Shown piece after piece: positions 54,955 through 64,000 of a DNA stretch of 64,000 nt. Location of the stretch: positions 278,125-342,124 of the forward strand of contig NW_025941708.1 of NCBI RefSeq assembly GCF_000764305.2. Direction: 5' to 3'. A program made the translations under genes and the position numbers. The notes below the pieces were generated by a model. That model saw nothing but the letters and a program-made list of their open reading frames with translations, was not told the origin of the DNA and ran no database searches. Origin of the DNA: Hyalella azteca (lineage: Eukaryota; Arthropoda; Malacostraca; Amphipoda; Hyalellidae). Each line of letters begins with the position of its first letter. The stretch's first letter is position 1.

Positions 54955-56586
54955 GCGTTCAACGTTAATAGCCATAATAATGTTACGATATTGTGATGCG
55001 AATTACCACGCACATCTCGTGGAGAATGAGAGTAGTTGAGATGTTGATGAATACGCTAAGCTATTTGTGAACATAGTACAATTATATAATTAATACATAA
55101 ATATGTTAACGTATGATTCATTTACATGAGGGACTTCGTTATTGAAATGCATGTTAGACATTCATAGGGTTTTACCTTTCTATGTCCAAGTCACCAAGTG
55201 GAAAATTCTGTCAAGTGTACGTTTTCGTCGTGCATTTAGACAATTGTTTCAAAACGAAATACGACACCAAAAAATTACGTGGTCAATCAGATTAAAACTA
55301 AATGCCAAGAATTTATTGACACCTGCCTATCTTGTGCCGCAGATGAGACTTAGGCCATCGAAGTCATGCTGTTGCACAAACAAATTACTCCGTTTTAGTT
55401 GTAGCATATCGAACTTCATAATAATAATGCAGTAATTAGTTAGTTTTGTTGGTGGTATTAATACAAGGAGATAAAGAAAGGAATGCAGTCATGGGAGTTA
55501 AATAACGGAAATTTGGACTTAAGTTTTCTGGAGTTGCGAAACATGATAAGCAGCCTGCTTTGACAACTGTGAAAGAAAAATATAAAGTTTCGTTTAAGAA
55601 ATTACAGCTTGCAAACAAAATCTGTAATTTCAATGGCATCAAGTACTTCGTGCAATTCAAGTCATAAAATCTCTAAAAAAACAACGCATCACAACTTGCT
55701 TTAAATTGTTGGATGATAGGGTAACGTGGGGCAGCGCGCCCCCCACTTTTTTTAAACTAAAATTTTGATGAAGTTTTAATTGATACGAGGTGGTTCTTTG
55801 TTTTGTTTAAAGGTGCAACTAATGAGGAATGTATGATGTGAATTAGACGCCTATAGAGTTATTCAATTTTTAATGAAACACTATTTTGTAAAAAGTGCCA
55901 AAATGGGCCCATTGCCTCACCCCTGGGGCAATGGGCCCATGGGCTTGGGGCAAGGCGCCCACCCTTGGTCCCTTTACCACAATTGCATATTTTTCGTTTA
56001 AAAATGATAAAACAACACTTTACAGTTAAAAATAACAAAAATGTAATAAAAAATATGACATTCATTCATTTATTAACAACTCAAAAATCATATCCATAAC
56101 TTGAAAAAATATACTCTTGGCTTAAAAAATCTATCACTGACGTGAAGAAAAATATTTCATTGACATAACATTATATATCCTTGACTTGAAAAAAGATATC
56201 TTTGCGATAAAAAATTCGTCTTGACATGAAAAAATGTATCCTTGACTAGAAAAAATATATTTAGTTGATCAGAAAAAAACTTCGTTCCAGTTTCGTCCAT
56301 AATCCAGATATTATGTGCAGAGAATTCGTACCTAATCGTGATTTCAGCCAACACCATAAAAACTCTCAAGCTCTTCAATGTATTGAACTAATTAAACCTT
56401 GAAAAAACGCCGTTATAGGCTAATCTCGGGTAAAAGTTATCTGATTTCCGCAGACCAGAATGTTTTCAATTTAGGTACTCATCAATCAAATCCCTAGAAC
56501 TCGGACACTATTTATTAATTAAAAATTTTAGCTCATGGAGTCCCAACGGACGCGCAGCCGTTGGCCACCAATAAATAATTCATCTC
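54955..56586. other. Intergenic, includes the peptidase 3' UTR
   Basis: After the TAA at 54952-54954 the sequence is AT-rich. No canonical AATAAA is seen in the first 200 bases; only weaker variants occur, for example near 55090-55105. At about 55885-55945 a short GC-rich imperfect palindrome (GGGCCCATTGCC / GGCAATGGGCCC) stands out. Confidence 0.5.
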
Positions 56587-56627
56587 TTAACCCTCTACCG
56601 CCTGACATGAGTAACCGGAGCACTATT
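56587..56627. mobile_element. piggyBac-type miniature element, left-end fragment
   Basis: TTAA followed by CCCTCTACCGCCTGACATG and AGTAACCGGAGCA matches the left 38 bases of the element at 58480-58712. It then breaks off where a LINE 3' tail begins. The right part is not found beyond the LINE. Confidence 0.8.
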
Positions 56628-56990
56628 AACATAACATAGTGATGTCGGCGCTGAAGTGTAGGCCTGATGTGGCCTGTCGCCGATTCTTTTCCTTTTCGTG
56701 CCTTGTTCACAGAAGATCTAAAATCGTGTCATTTGACCGGATCTTTTCATGACTGACGATAGTTTGAAGTAGCTACTAGACTTCCACCGGCTTCGATTAG
56801 GAGCTAGGCATTTCAAGTCTGAACATATATTTTTCCATAGCTTTATCTAGTCTGTTCTTGAACGCGTTCATACTTGGAGCGCCAATGATGTCATCGGGGA
56901 GGCTGTTCCACATGTCGGTGATTCGAAGCGAGAAGAAATTTTGTCGCGTGGAGAAGTTACTTCCGCGTTTTGTCTTGTTGTAATAAAGCG
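56628..56990 (-). mobile_element. LINE 3' end copy D (best-preserved frame)
   Basis: On the minus strand about 65 codons are intact up to the natural stop: NFSTRQNFFSLRITDMWNSL, then PDDIIGAPSMNAFKNRLDKA and MEKYMFRLEMPSS. This C-terminal pattern is typical of CR1/L2-like reverse transcriptases. The 3' UTR ends GACATCACTATGTTATG. It is joined directly to a truncated piggyBac-type end. Confidence 0.9.
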
Positions 56991-57099
56991 ATCCATCCTA
57001 AACTTCAGTATCCAAATTAAACTGACTCCGAAGGTTCTTCGTCCCAATTTTATTCTGCTTTCGTCAGTTGAATGCTCATGTGTTGAATCTTGAATTTCT

Positions 57100-57322
57100 A
57101 AGCAGGATCTACCCGACCTCAGTTCGCAACGTCGGTGTTCACGAGTTGAAACTCTTCTGCTTTGATCCGACTCCAAAAGATCTTGATATAATAATTAGTC
57201 AGTCGCCAAGGATACAAAACGGATTTACACTAATTATTTTCTTTATTTCACTCAAAACTTCAAGTTTCCCAAAAGTTGACTATCCAATTTATTATTTATT
57301 TTGTCGCTTGCGACGTTAGAAG
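57100..57322. repeat. Dispersed repeat family R, copy 2
   Basis: Second copy of the repeat at 40143-40355, same orientation, about 220 bases, moderately diverged. It follows LINE copy D by about 110 bases. Confidence 0.85.
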
Positions 57323-57676
57323 ATCTTGAAAACCTGTATACACCCAGGCGAGGCGTAGGAGGCCTGTAGGAAGGCGAGGCCTGAGCGTACTCAAGGCACC
57401 GATTGTTCTCCGTGACAGGCGGTCGCCGAGGGTTCCCAACAAGTTACCAAACTTGCCCTCGATTCATGCACTGACATTTGTCGGGAATAAAACACTTGTA
57501 CTAGCCGTTTTTCTCACTATTCGCACAATTTTGACTGAACTGCACTAAAATTTAACCTTTCACTGAAATAGTTTCGGTACAAAATTCGAGAGATAAGTCA
57601 AACCGGCATAGTAAAAAGTGAGAAAGTTGGGACCCGCAAACACGCACGTGCGCCCTCGATCACTGCCAGAACTCAA

Positions 57677-57865
57677 CTGTCAATTGTAACAAGCCTATAT
57701 ACTTCCCAAAAAGAATACGTTCTAAGGAGCGCAAAATGACTTGCACTGATGGTTGACGCCACGTAAGACAATTTTAAAATGTTCTCTGTTGCGTACAAAC
57801 GTCCTGAGGTGTCTACACTCAATAGTTGATATAATTTAAGTTGCAAGTTGCACAACATTCCCACG
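57677..57865. mobile_element. piggyBac-type miniature element, internal copy without ends
   Basis: It shares ACAAGCCTA, CTTCCCAAAAA, GAGCGCAAAATGAC, TTAAAATGTTCTCTGTTGCG and ACACTCAATAGTT with 58480-58712, but neither TTAA-CCCTCTACC end is present. It is an older or end-eroded relative. Confidence 0.75.
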
Positions 57866-58479
57866 CACCCCAGAATTACAAATAATCCCTATGTCCCAAA
57901 GTATGACGTATGTAATACATTCAAATACTTCGATAGAGTATTACATGCGCATTTGTACGGTTTAGTGTGGATTTAGATTTAGGCAGATAGTGACACGCAG
58001 GTAACGGGTAAATATGCAGTACGGGACACGGTACGAATTTGAAGTTGTAAGTGAGTACATGGCACGCAGTCCGGGGTTAACTACGTAGTTCGGGGCTCGG
58101 GTTCCTAGTGATTAAACAGGTTCAGCCACTAGTAACTGATTTAGGTTGCTAGTGAACACTCAAAAACGCAGTCAAGGATAAACTACGCCGTTTGGACTAC
58201 ACGTCAAGGTGCTTCATGCCATTAAATGTAGCAACTGACTGAACACATAGCGCGCACTTCAAGCCGGCCACAACGCACATCACACCTAGTCTAGGGGTCT
58301 CTATGCAGTAATGGCTGATTACTGAGTTAGGTTGCCAGCAACTGAGCACATAGAACCAGTCCAGCGTAACGACGCACTACGGGGCTTGCTGCAGTTTCAT
58401 TTAGCAGCTCCTGACTGGACACATGGCACGCAATCCAGAGGTACGTGATAATTGTGGATTTAGGTTGCCAGTGGCTTAA

Positions 58480-58712
58480 CCCTCTACCGCCTGTTATGAG
58501 TAACCGGAGCAATATTGTCACAAGCCTACTTCCCAAAAATGATACGTTTTAGTGAGCGCAAAATGACGCACTGATGGCTGCCGTCACGTACGGCAACTTT
58601 AAAATGTTCTCTGTTGCGTAACAGACGTCCTCAACTTGCTACACTCAATAGTTTTAGGTATATATGAAATTGTAAATTATGTTCCCGGAGAGTGACACAT
58701 GGCGGTAGAGGG
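58480..58712. mobile_element. piggyBac-type miniature element with TTAA target duplication
   Basis: The left end is CCCTCTACCGCCTGTTATG and the complement of the right end is CCCTCTACCGCCATGTGTC. Both are flanked by TTAA (58476-58479 and 58713-58716). TTAA duplication and ends starting CCC are the hallmark of piggyBac. The 233-bp length leaves no room for a transposase, so it is non-autonomous. Confidence 0.88.
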
Positions 58713-58784
58713 TTAAATTAGCTGCAGAATGTAGGCTTAGTCTGAACTTGAACAGTTACACTTAGCCTAAAGCTATCAAACAAG

Positions 58785-58885
58785 AACAAACACCAGGGGC
58801 CACGGCTATAAATTTTAAAAAAAATGCGCTGCAACTTGTCCACGCGACAACATAACATTTCTTCTCGCTTCGAATTGTAGTGACT
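58785..58885 (+). mobile_element. LINE coding scrap (CR1/L2-like), plus strand
   Basis: ACACCAGGGGCCACGGCTAT and the following TTGTCCACGCGACAA and TTTCTTCTCGCTTCGAA match the SNTRGHGYKL to STRQNFFSLR segment of copies A and D, with frameshifts. The fragment ends inside the coding region. Confidence 0.75.
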
Positions 58886-59286
58886 AGATAATATTATAGT
58901 GTATAATCTCCAAGCGGAAAGATATCATAATTTCTTTGAGATTATTAGTTGTTAAGCTGTTCCTTGTCGCATAGTTAATGTCGTAAATACGACGATACTT
59001 GTGAACTTCGACCGATAACTTCACAAATAACTAAGATAAATAATCATCGCCAGTATATTATTGCCAATAATACTGTACATGTCGACATTCAACTAAATAA
59101 ACACGAAAAACTCGGACCTGCATCCTCCCATTACCCTACCAGTATTTAGGGAAGCCTCAGTCAAATACAAAATCTTCAGAGCAATATTAAACGACTAGTA
59201 TCCCTCAATCTTCAGTGAGATCCCTCAGTTACCCTCAAACTTCCCTCAATCGCCAACTTCCCTCAGAATCACCGCCATGCGCAACA

Positions 59287-59741
59287 GGCCATGGGCCTAT
59301 TTCTTCAGCGCCGACACTTCTATTCTATTACATCGTTGGCGCTCAGAGTATGAACGCGTTCAAGAAGACTAGATAAAGCTATGGAGAAATATATGTTCAG
59401 ACTTGAAATGCCTAGCACCATATCGAACCCGGTAGAAGTCTAGTAGCTATTGCAAACTATCGTCAGTCTTGAAAAGATCCGGTCAAATGACACGATTTTA
59501 GATTTTATGTGAACAAGTCATGAAAAGTTCAAGAATCGGCGACAGGCCACATCAGCGGGGCCATACTTTCAAAACTCGCTAAGTGAACGTAAGAACTTAC
59601 GCTCTATTTTCTTGTCTATGATTGGTAGATTTTGCTTGAAAGTCCGTCAATGATTGGCTGATGAACTTACGATCTCTTAATTTTGTTTGAAAGTATTGGC
59701 CCTGGCCTACTCTTTAGGCGCTGACATCGCAACGTTATGTT
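59287..59741 (+). mobile_element. LINE 3' ends copy F (two pieces), interrupted by a miniature element
   Basis: 59287-59328 is a short 3' UTR end with a TTCTATTCTATT tail. A longer copy follows: 59331-59555 holds the coding end (SMNAFKK region, frameshifted) and 3' UTR, which resumes at about 59704-59741 (GGCCTACTCTTTAGGCGCTG...CGTTATGTT). The gap is a 145-bp TIR element at 59558-59702. Orientation is opposite to copies A, B and D. Confidence 0.85.
59558..59702. mobile_element. Miniature TIR element nested in LINE tail F
   Basis: The left end is GGGCCATACTTTCAAAA and the complement of the right end is GGGCCAATACTTTCAAAC, TIRs differing by one indel. Inner words repeat ACGTAAGAACTTACG and GAACTTACGATC. 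Other LINE copies in the window run uninterrupted across this point (ACATCAGGCCTAC), proving an insertion. No clear target duplication could be fixed, so the superfamily is open. Confidence 0.8.
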
Positions 59742-59849
59742 TCAGACCACGCAAGGAACGCCGCAAGCCACACCAGTTCTTAACTGGTTAAAGCCATGTC
59801 GCCGCAAGTCCAAAACCGCTGTTCAAGCCAGTCTCGTCACCATGGCTGT

Positions 59850-60955
59850 GCAATAGGGTGGAGCGAATTTTTTTTTTTTCAAATTCATTATCCGACTGAT
59901 TTTTATATGTGGACACCAAGTGTCATGGGCATCTGAGCAACGGTGTGCCGGGCGGTATGTGCTCCATACTGCAAAACAAGGGCTACCAGGTAAAAAAAAA
60001 GATGCTGTGTTGAGGAACCAATAGTAATAGTTCCACTAATGCTAAAAAAGACAAAATGTAGAGTTTACAAAGCATGAACATATGCGCATCAATTAGAATT
60101 AGTATAATGCCAAGGCGATTAAACTCATTGAGGGTGTACGTCTCCATAATACAGGTAATATTTCGCTATATTCCTATTTCATTTGCTAATAGTTCAATGT
60201 TGTTTAATGTCTCTCTGTAGCTCTTCCTACGCTTCTTCAATTGTCAAACGTGTAAGTACTACAGCCGGAAGGTTGCATCTGCATAATCATGAGCCGTACC
60301 ACCAATCACTGATGGCTTTTCAAGTTAATCCCACCAATCACAGACGAGAAATCGACTACTACGTGTACTTACGCGAATTTTTTGGTAGAACAGCACCAGA
60401 CCAGGTGCCAGGTGCACCTGGTCTGAGAGTGGACAAGAACTGCTGTGGAAATTTACAGGACGTAGCAGAATTGATAAAAAGAAAACATTGAGTGCTCACT
60501 ATTGATATGAGCGCGAAAGCACTCGTAAAATGTTATTAAATTTGATCTCTGTCATTGTTGAGGTTAGTATTAAAATTATCAAGTGCGATCAAGTTGTTTC
60601 CCTTCCACAAGCATCTGAAGATTTAGATATTTCTTCTTTGCTTAGTATTGGCAAAAGTACACACGAATACTTCAGTAATTGCAAATTTTAGTTCAACTGG
60701 CGAGATTAGAAAGTTCAGTTTGAAGAAACATAACACGAATAATCAGTTTTATTTCTTGGTCCCAGCCTCCCAGGATCAACAATTCAATCTTCTTCGCGTT
60801 TCGATGTCATCATATAAAAACGTCATTGTGTTGGATCAGATTAACATGACACTTCATAATACAAGGAGGAAAAATAAGCATAGTAGACGATTGAGTTTTT
60901 CAGGCAAAATTATGAATCCAGCTTCACCGATGCAATATACTCAGCAAACTTGACG
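59850..60955 (+). other. Coding-like, unidentified, frame-broken stretch
   Basis: Open stretches with protein-like composition occur at 60183-60491 (contains REIDYYVYLREFFGRTAPDQ and CGNLQDVAELIKRKH), about 60531-60695 (contains SLPQASEDLDISSLLSIGKS) and 60648-60953. They overlap in different frames with stops between. No domain was recognised. It may be a decayed mobile element or pseudogene; it begins after a poly-T tract at 59867-59880. Confidence 0.25.
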
Positions 60956-61356
60956 ACGCCTTTACGATAAAATGCGCGAACAGAATATATTTCGTAAAAG
61001 TTCTCCAATTCTCATATTATTTTATACATACATGAAGGGGAGCATAAAAATAGCAATTGGTGAATGATGATACCAACTAACTGGTCGTCTTATTCAAAGC
61101 AATTGATATCGTTTGTCTTTGTTGTTAAATAGGACCGAGTACGTCCATTGCCCCATGACATTAGTGGGGAAAACAAACACAACGAATGAAGACGTTTGAA
61201 GAACACGAAAATTTGAATAAGAAAAAATGTAAGGTAGAGGCCTGATGTAATCGATTGTCCTTTCATTAAATAAAATTATTTTACTTTCAGTACATGATGA
61301 ACTATAGACAGCTTTAGCACGGAACGAAACAATAAAACATAAAATTAAAGATGTCC

Positions 61357-62913
61357 TTACACGGCAGTTCCACGTTCCAGATTTTGCTTGATTTCTTCGG
61401 TATAAGCACCATAAAAGCGCTCAAGTTTCTTGTTGAACTTCATGTTTCTTTCGTTGATATAGTTGATATCGTTATCGTCATCGTACATCCTCCTTCTGGA
61501 ATACTTATCTCTCTTGGCCACTTGTTTCTCCAAGTCCTGTACCATGTTTTCAATATCATCAGGAGTATCTTTATGTAGTCCAATATTAATGGTTCCTCTG
61601 GAAGCATAGAACGCCTCTTCACCCATAACCTGCTTCTCCCTCTCATATCTGTCATTGTCCATCTTAATGCCCTTACTTAAGCGGTTATACTGACGAAACG
61701 TGGCATCTTCATACGATGAAAAGCCCACGTCAGGATTCTTCTTGCGCTTCTTGCGTTCCCAGCGCTCTGCGTCATCAGCCCCAACGGTTAGTAGTCGTTC
61801 ACGGTCATAGTCGGCACCCTGTAACAGGGACATGATATTTAAATGATCAAGTCTGATATTAAAACAGCACGTGGAGATAAAATAAAGTGCTACCATAGCT
61901 AGGCTAGAATTGCAACAGTACTTAAAACTTTTACTCATAAATGCAAATTTTAAAATTAATACACAGTGAACAAGTCTGAACCCTGCATACTTTGTGGATT
62001 GGCAATTGCATGCTGCATAACAAGGTTTTACCTGAAGATCTGCACTGGCAGCTTGGAAGTTGACTAGATTAAACTGACAGCAGTAACGAATGAAATATAT
62101 ATCATTTTGAATGATCACATTCCATCCAGAAACATTTCGGCCTTCGCGCAAGCATGGAGAGCATATTGATAGATAGAAGACCCCTGTGTAAAGAGCTCAC
62201 CTCCTCCTTCATGCGCTGCTTTAGCTGTTCCTCTTCCAGCTCCTTCTGAAGCCGCTGCTGCTTCAATGTGTGGTTCTTGGGCAAGTTTTTGATACGATCT
62301 TCTTCCAGCACTTCAGACTTATTCAGAGCCTTGGCTTCAGTCTGGAGGTGAATTTTTAGAATCATTAATGAATTTTTTCAATTTAATAAAACTCTAGACA
62401 TTACACAAATAGCATGAACTTCAAGTTTTGCTTCCATTATCCTGAAGTAGAAACATGAAAAAACTTTGCTCAATGATTATTCTATAAAATCTCTCATAAG
62501 AATTTATGAGCTAGGTACTTTTTCCCTGCTACAATCACTTGAGAGAAGCTGAAGTGGACTTGGAAGCAATTGAGGCCTTCCATCTTTCTGGATCTCTGAT
62601 GTACCATACATCTCAGTTCACTACTAAATGTTATGGTAAAGTGCCCTCTGGTGTGCAAAAGATATCTTTACATAAAATCCAGCACCAGCTGCCATGAAAA
62701 TTCATTTACAGGCCACAAAATTCAGATGATTACACAAGGCATAAAACATTTGATGATAATTGATTGCAATTTTTTTGTCAGCAAACTTTACTATTTCTAA
62801 AATATGATATTGTTGATTTGAGAAATGAATCTTACTCTTTTGGCTCGTAGTATAGCCAACCGATCCTTGAACTCCATAATTTTTTCTGAGCTTCCACTTG
62901 AGCTTGGGCCAGC
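61357..62913 (-). CDS. SYF2: Pre-mRNA splicing factor SYF2 (last three coding exons; 5' end not found)
   Basis: Exons: 62913-62836 (26 codons), 62341-62201 (47 codons), 61818-61357 (153 codons plus TAA). Phases are all zero and splice sites are GT-AG. The large last exon carries the SYF2 signature: [20 protein letters not shown], then [20 protein letters not shown], ending [12 protein letters not shown], which is the canonical C terminus. The middle exon contains [15 protein letters not shown], matching the family's conserved helix. SYF2 is a small nuclear protein of the NineTeen/Prp19-associated complex and binds the activated spliceosome. The first exon here starts [15 protein letters not shown]. 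Translation could begin at the internal Met (MEFKDRL), but SYF2 proteins usually have a further 20-40 residues, so a short upstream exon probably lies between 62914 and the window edge or beyond. Confidence 0.93.
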
Positions 62914-63599
62914 CTGAAAAATATATATACAATGAGATATACCTACATAATATATATATATATATATTTACAAATGGGATATATCCATGATAAGGAGAAA
63001 ATTCAAAAGGGGGCACTCACATACAGTGCTAACAGCATGTTTGTGTAGAAATTCAAACAATCATATCTAGGTTTATATATGTACCTACTTATGACAGCTT
63101 TTAGCTGCTCTGTGGCATGCACAAATTGAACTTGTAGCTTGATTAGAATTTGTCCACTGAAATCAATAATGACAAAATTCATTGTAACCTAAAAATTAAA
63201 GCAGTTGTATTTGTCAGCAATGCCTAAAATAAAGAATAAACAATGATCGCAGCAGTTGCTACAGTAATGTGATATAACTATTAAATCAATTAAAACATGT
63301 ATACAATCAAAATTACAACCTGAATTTCAAATTCTAGCAAAGTGGGGTATTTTAGCCTCTTAGGTTGCAAAAATGAAAGGTGAATGGGATTAAATTTCCG
63401 AATAAATCTAAACATAAGGTAAACAAAAATTTTGGATGACTGCCACCATGATAGTGGCAAGCAATATATTTCCTAGTAAACCACTCACAGTGTTGACTCC
63501 CTTATTCATTGACTGCTATGAATAAACCAGCTATCACGTTAGCTCATTATCAGAAAATGTATCATCAAAAAGGGTAAAAGGGATGGTTTTGAGCTTGTT

Positions 63600-64000
63600 T
63601 TGTTAATAACTTCTTACCATGAAACATTTCATAAACAAGTTTGGGCTCATTTTATAGTTCTTTGTGAGGGCTATCAAATAGCATCTCCAAAAAATTGCAT
63701 ATGCTATTCATAAGGTGCCAGACGCAAAAAAAGCATACGGAATTACCCCTGGGAGTGGGGTAATCTAGGACGCTAGAAATAAAACTTCATTTTAAAATGT
63801 TTAAAGCATGTCGAATGTACTGTCAACCAGGGCTACTTGGGACGATTTCGAAAGTTTTTCATTCATAACTTCTTACCATGAAACATTTCATAAACAAGTT
63901 TAGGCTCATTTCAAAGCTCTTTGCAAGGGCTATCACATGGCTTCTCCAAAAAAATTCCATATGCTATTCGTAAGGTGCCAGAAGCAAAAAAAGAGTGTCC
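63600..64000 (-). repeat. 259-bp tandem repeat, about 1.5 units, cut by the window edge
   Basis: TTCTTACCATGAAACATTTC occurs at 63611 and again at 63870, followed in both by ATAAACAAGTTT and GGCTCATTT. The unit includes GCATATGCTATTCATAAGGT and GGGCTACTTGGGACGATTTC. A further copy in the opposite sense lies at 35285-35570. It could be the start of a satellite array. Confidence 0.88.

Noticed and set aside
63010..63030. Possible SYF2 first exon (MLLALY before a gtgagt donor, minus strand)
   Set aside because: The donor looks good and the phase fits, but the peptide is unlike SYF2 N termini and there is no independent support.

Overview
The window is AT-rich eukaryotic DNA with spliced genes, GT-AG introns, dispersed transposon remnants and minisatellites. 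The best guess is an arthropod, probably a crustacean. The reasons are a Slik-type kinase with the arthropod/vertebrate SLK layout, mariner, piggyBac and P/hAT-like elements, and many 3' ends of CR1/L2-like LINEs. The species cannot be named from the sequence alone. Two unknown bases (38317, 42309) show it is a draft assembly.

Three protein-coding genes can be assembled exon by exon with consistent reading phase. (1) 18011-34757, minus strand: a complete Ste20-like kinase of the SLK/STK10/Slik family, 21 coding exons, 1625 codons. (2) 48125-54954, plus strand: a secreted M28-type zinc metallopeptidase, 10 coding exons, 658 residues, with all five metal ligands and the catalytic Glu present. 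(3) 61357-62913, minus strand: the pre-mRNA splicing factor SYF2, whose last three exons are present and whose first coding exon is not found. The genes have unrelated jobs (cortical actin/ERM signalling, secreted proteolysis, spliceosome) and no operon logic applies.

Layout: 1-18.0 kb is without any supported gene. It holds two minisatellites, a hairpin and a recent 1.87-kb head-to-tail tandem duplication (10.1-13.8 kb). 18.0-34.8 kb is the kinase gene; its introns contain an 18-bp minisatellite reaching the splice donor of exon 18, a reverse-transcriptase tail fragment and a 445-bp mariner foldback element. 34.8-48.1 kb is repeat-rich, with one coding-like decayed stretch at 35.6-36.3 kb. 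48.1-55.0 kb is the peptidase gene. 55-61 kb is a graveyard of LINE tails and miniature inverted-repeat elements. 61.4-64 kb is SYF2, ending in a 259-bp tandem repeat that also occurs at 35.3 kb.

The most interesting signals concern mobile DNA. One is a TIR family beginning CATGGTTGAAC with perfect 8-bp target duplications. It is seen once as a 257-bp element and once as a 34-bp scar (17 + 17 bases) present in only one copy of the tandem duplication, as expected from P-element-type staggered excision. The others are the mariner foldback element, a piggyBac-type miniature element with TTAA ends, and a miniature element nested in a LINE tail.
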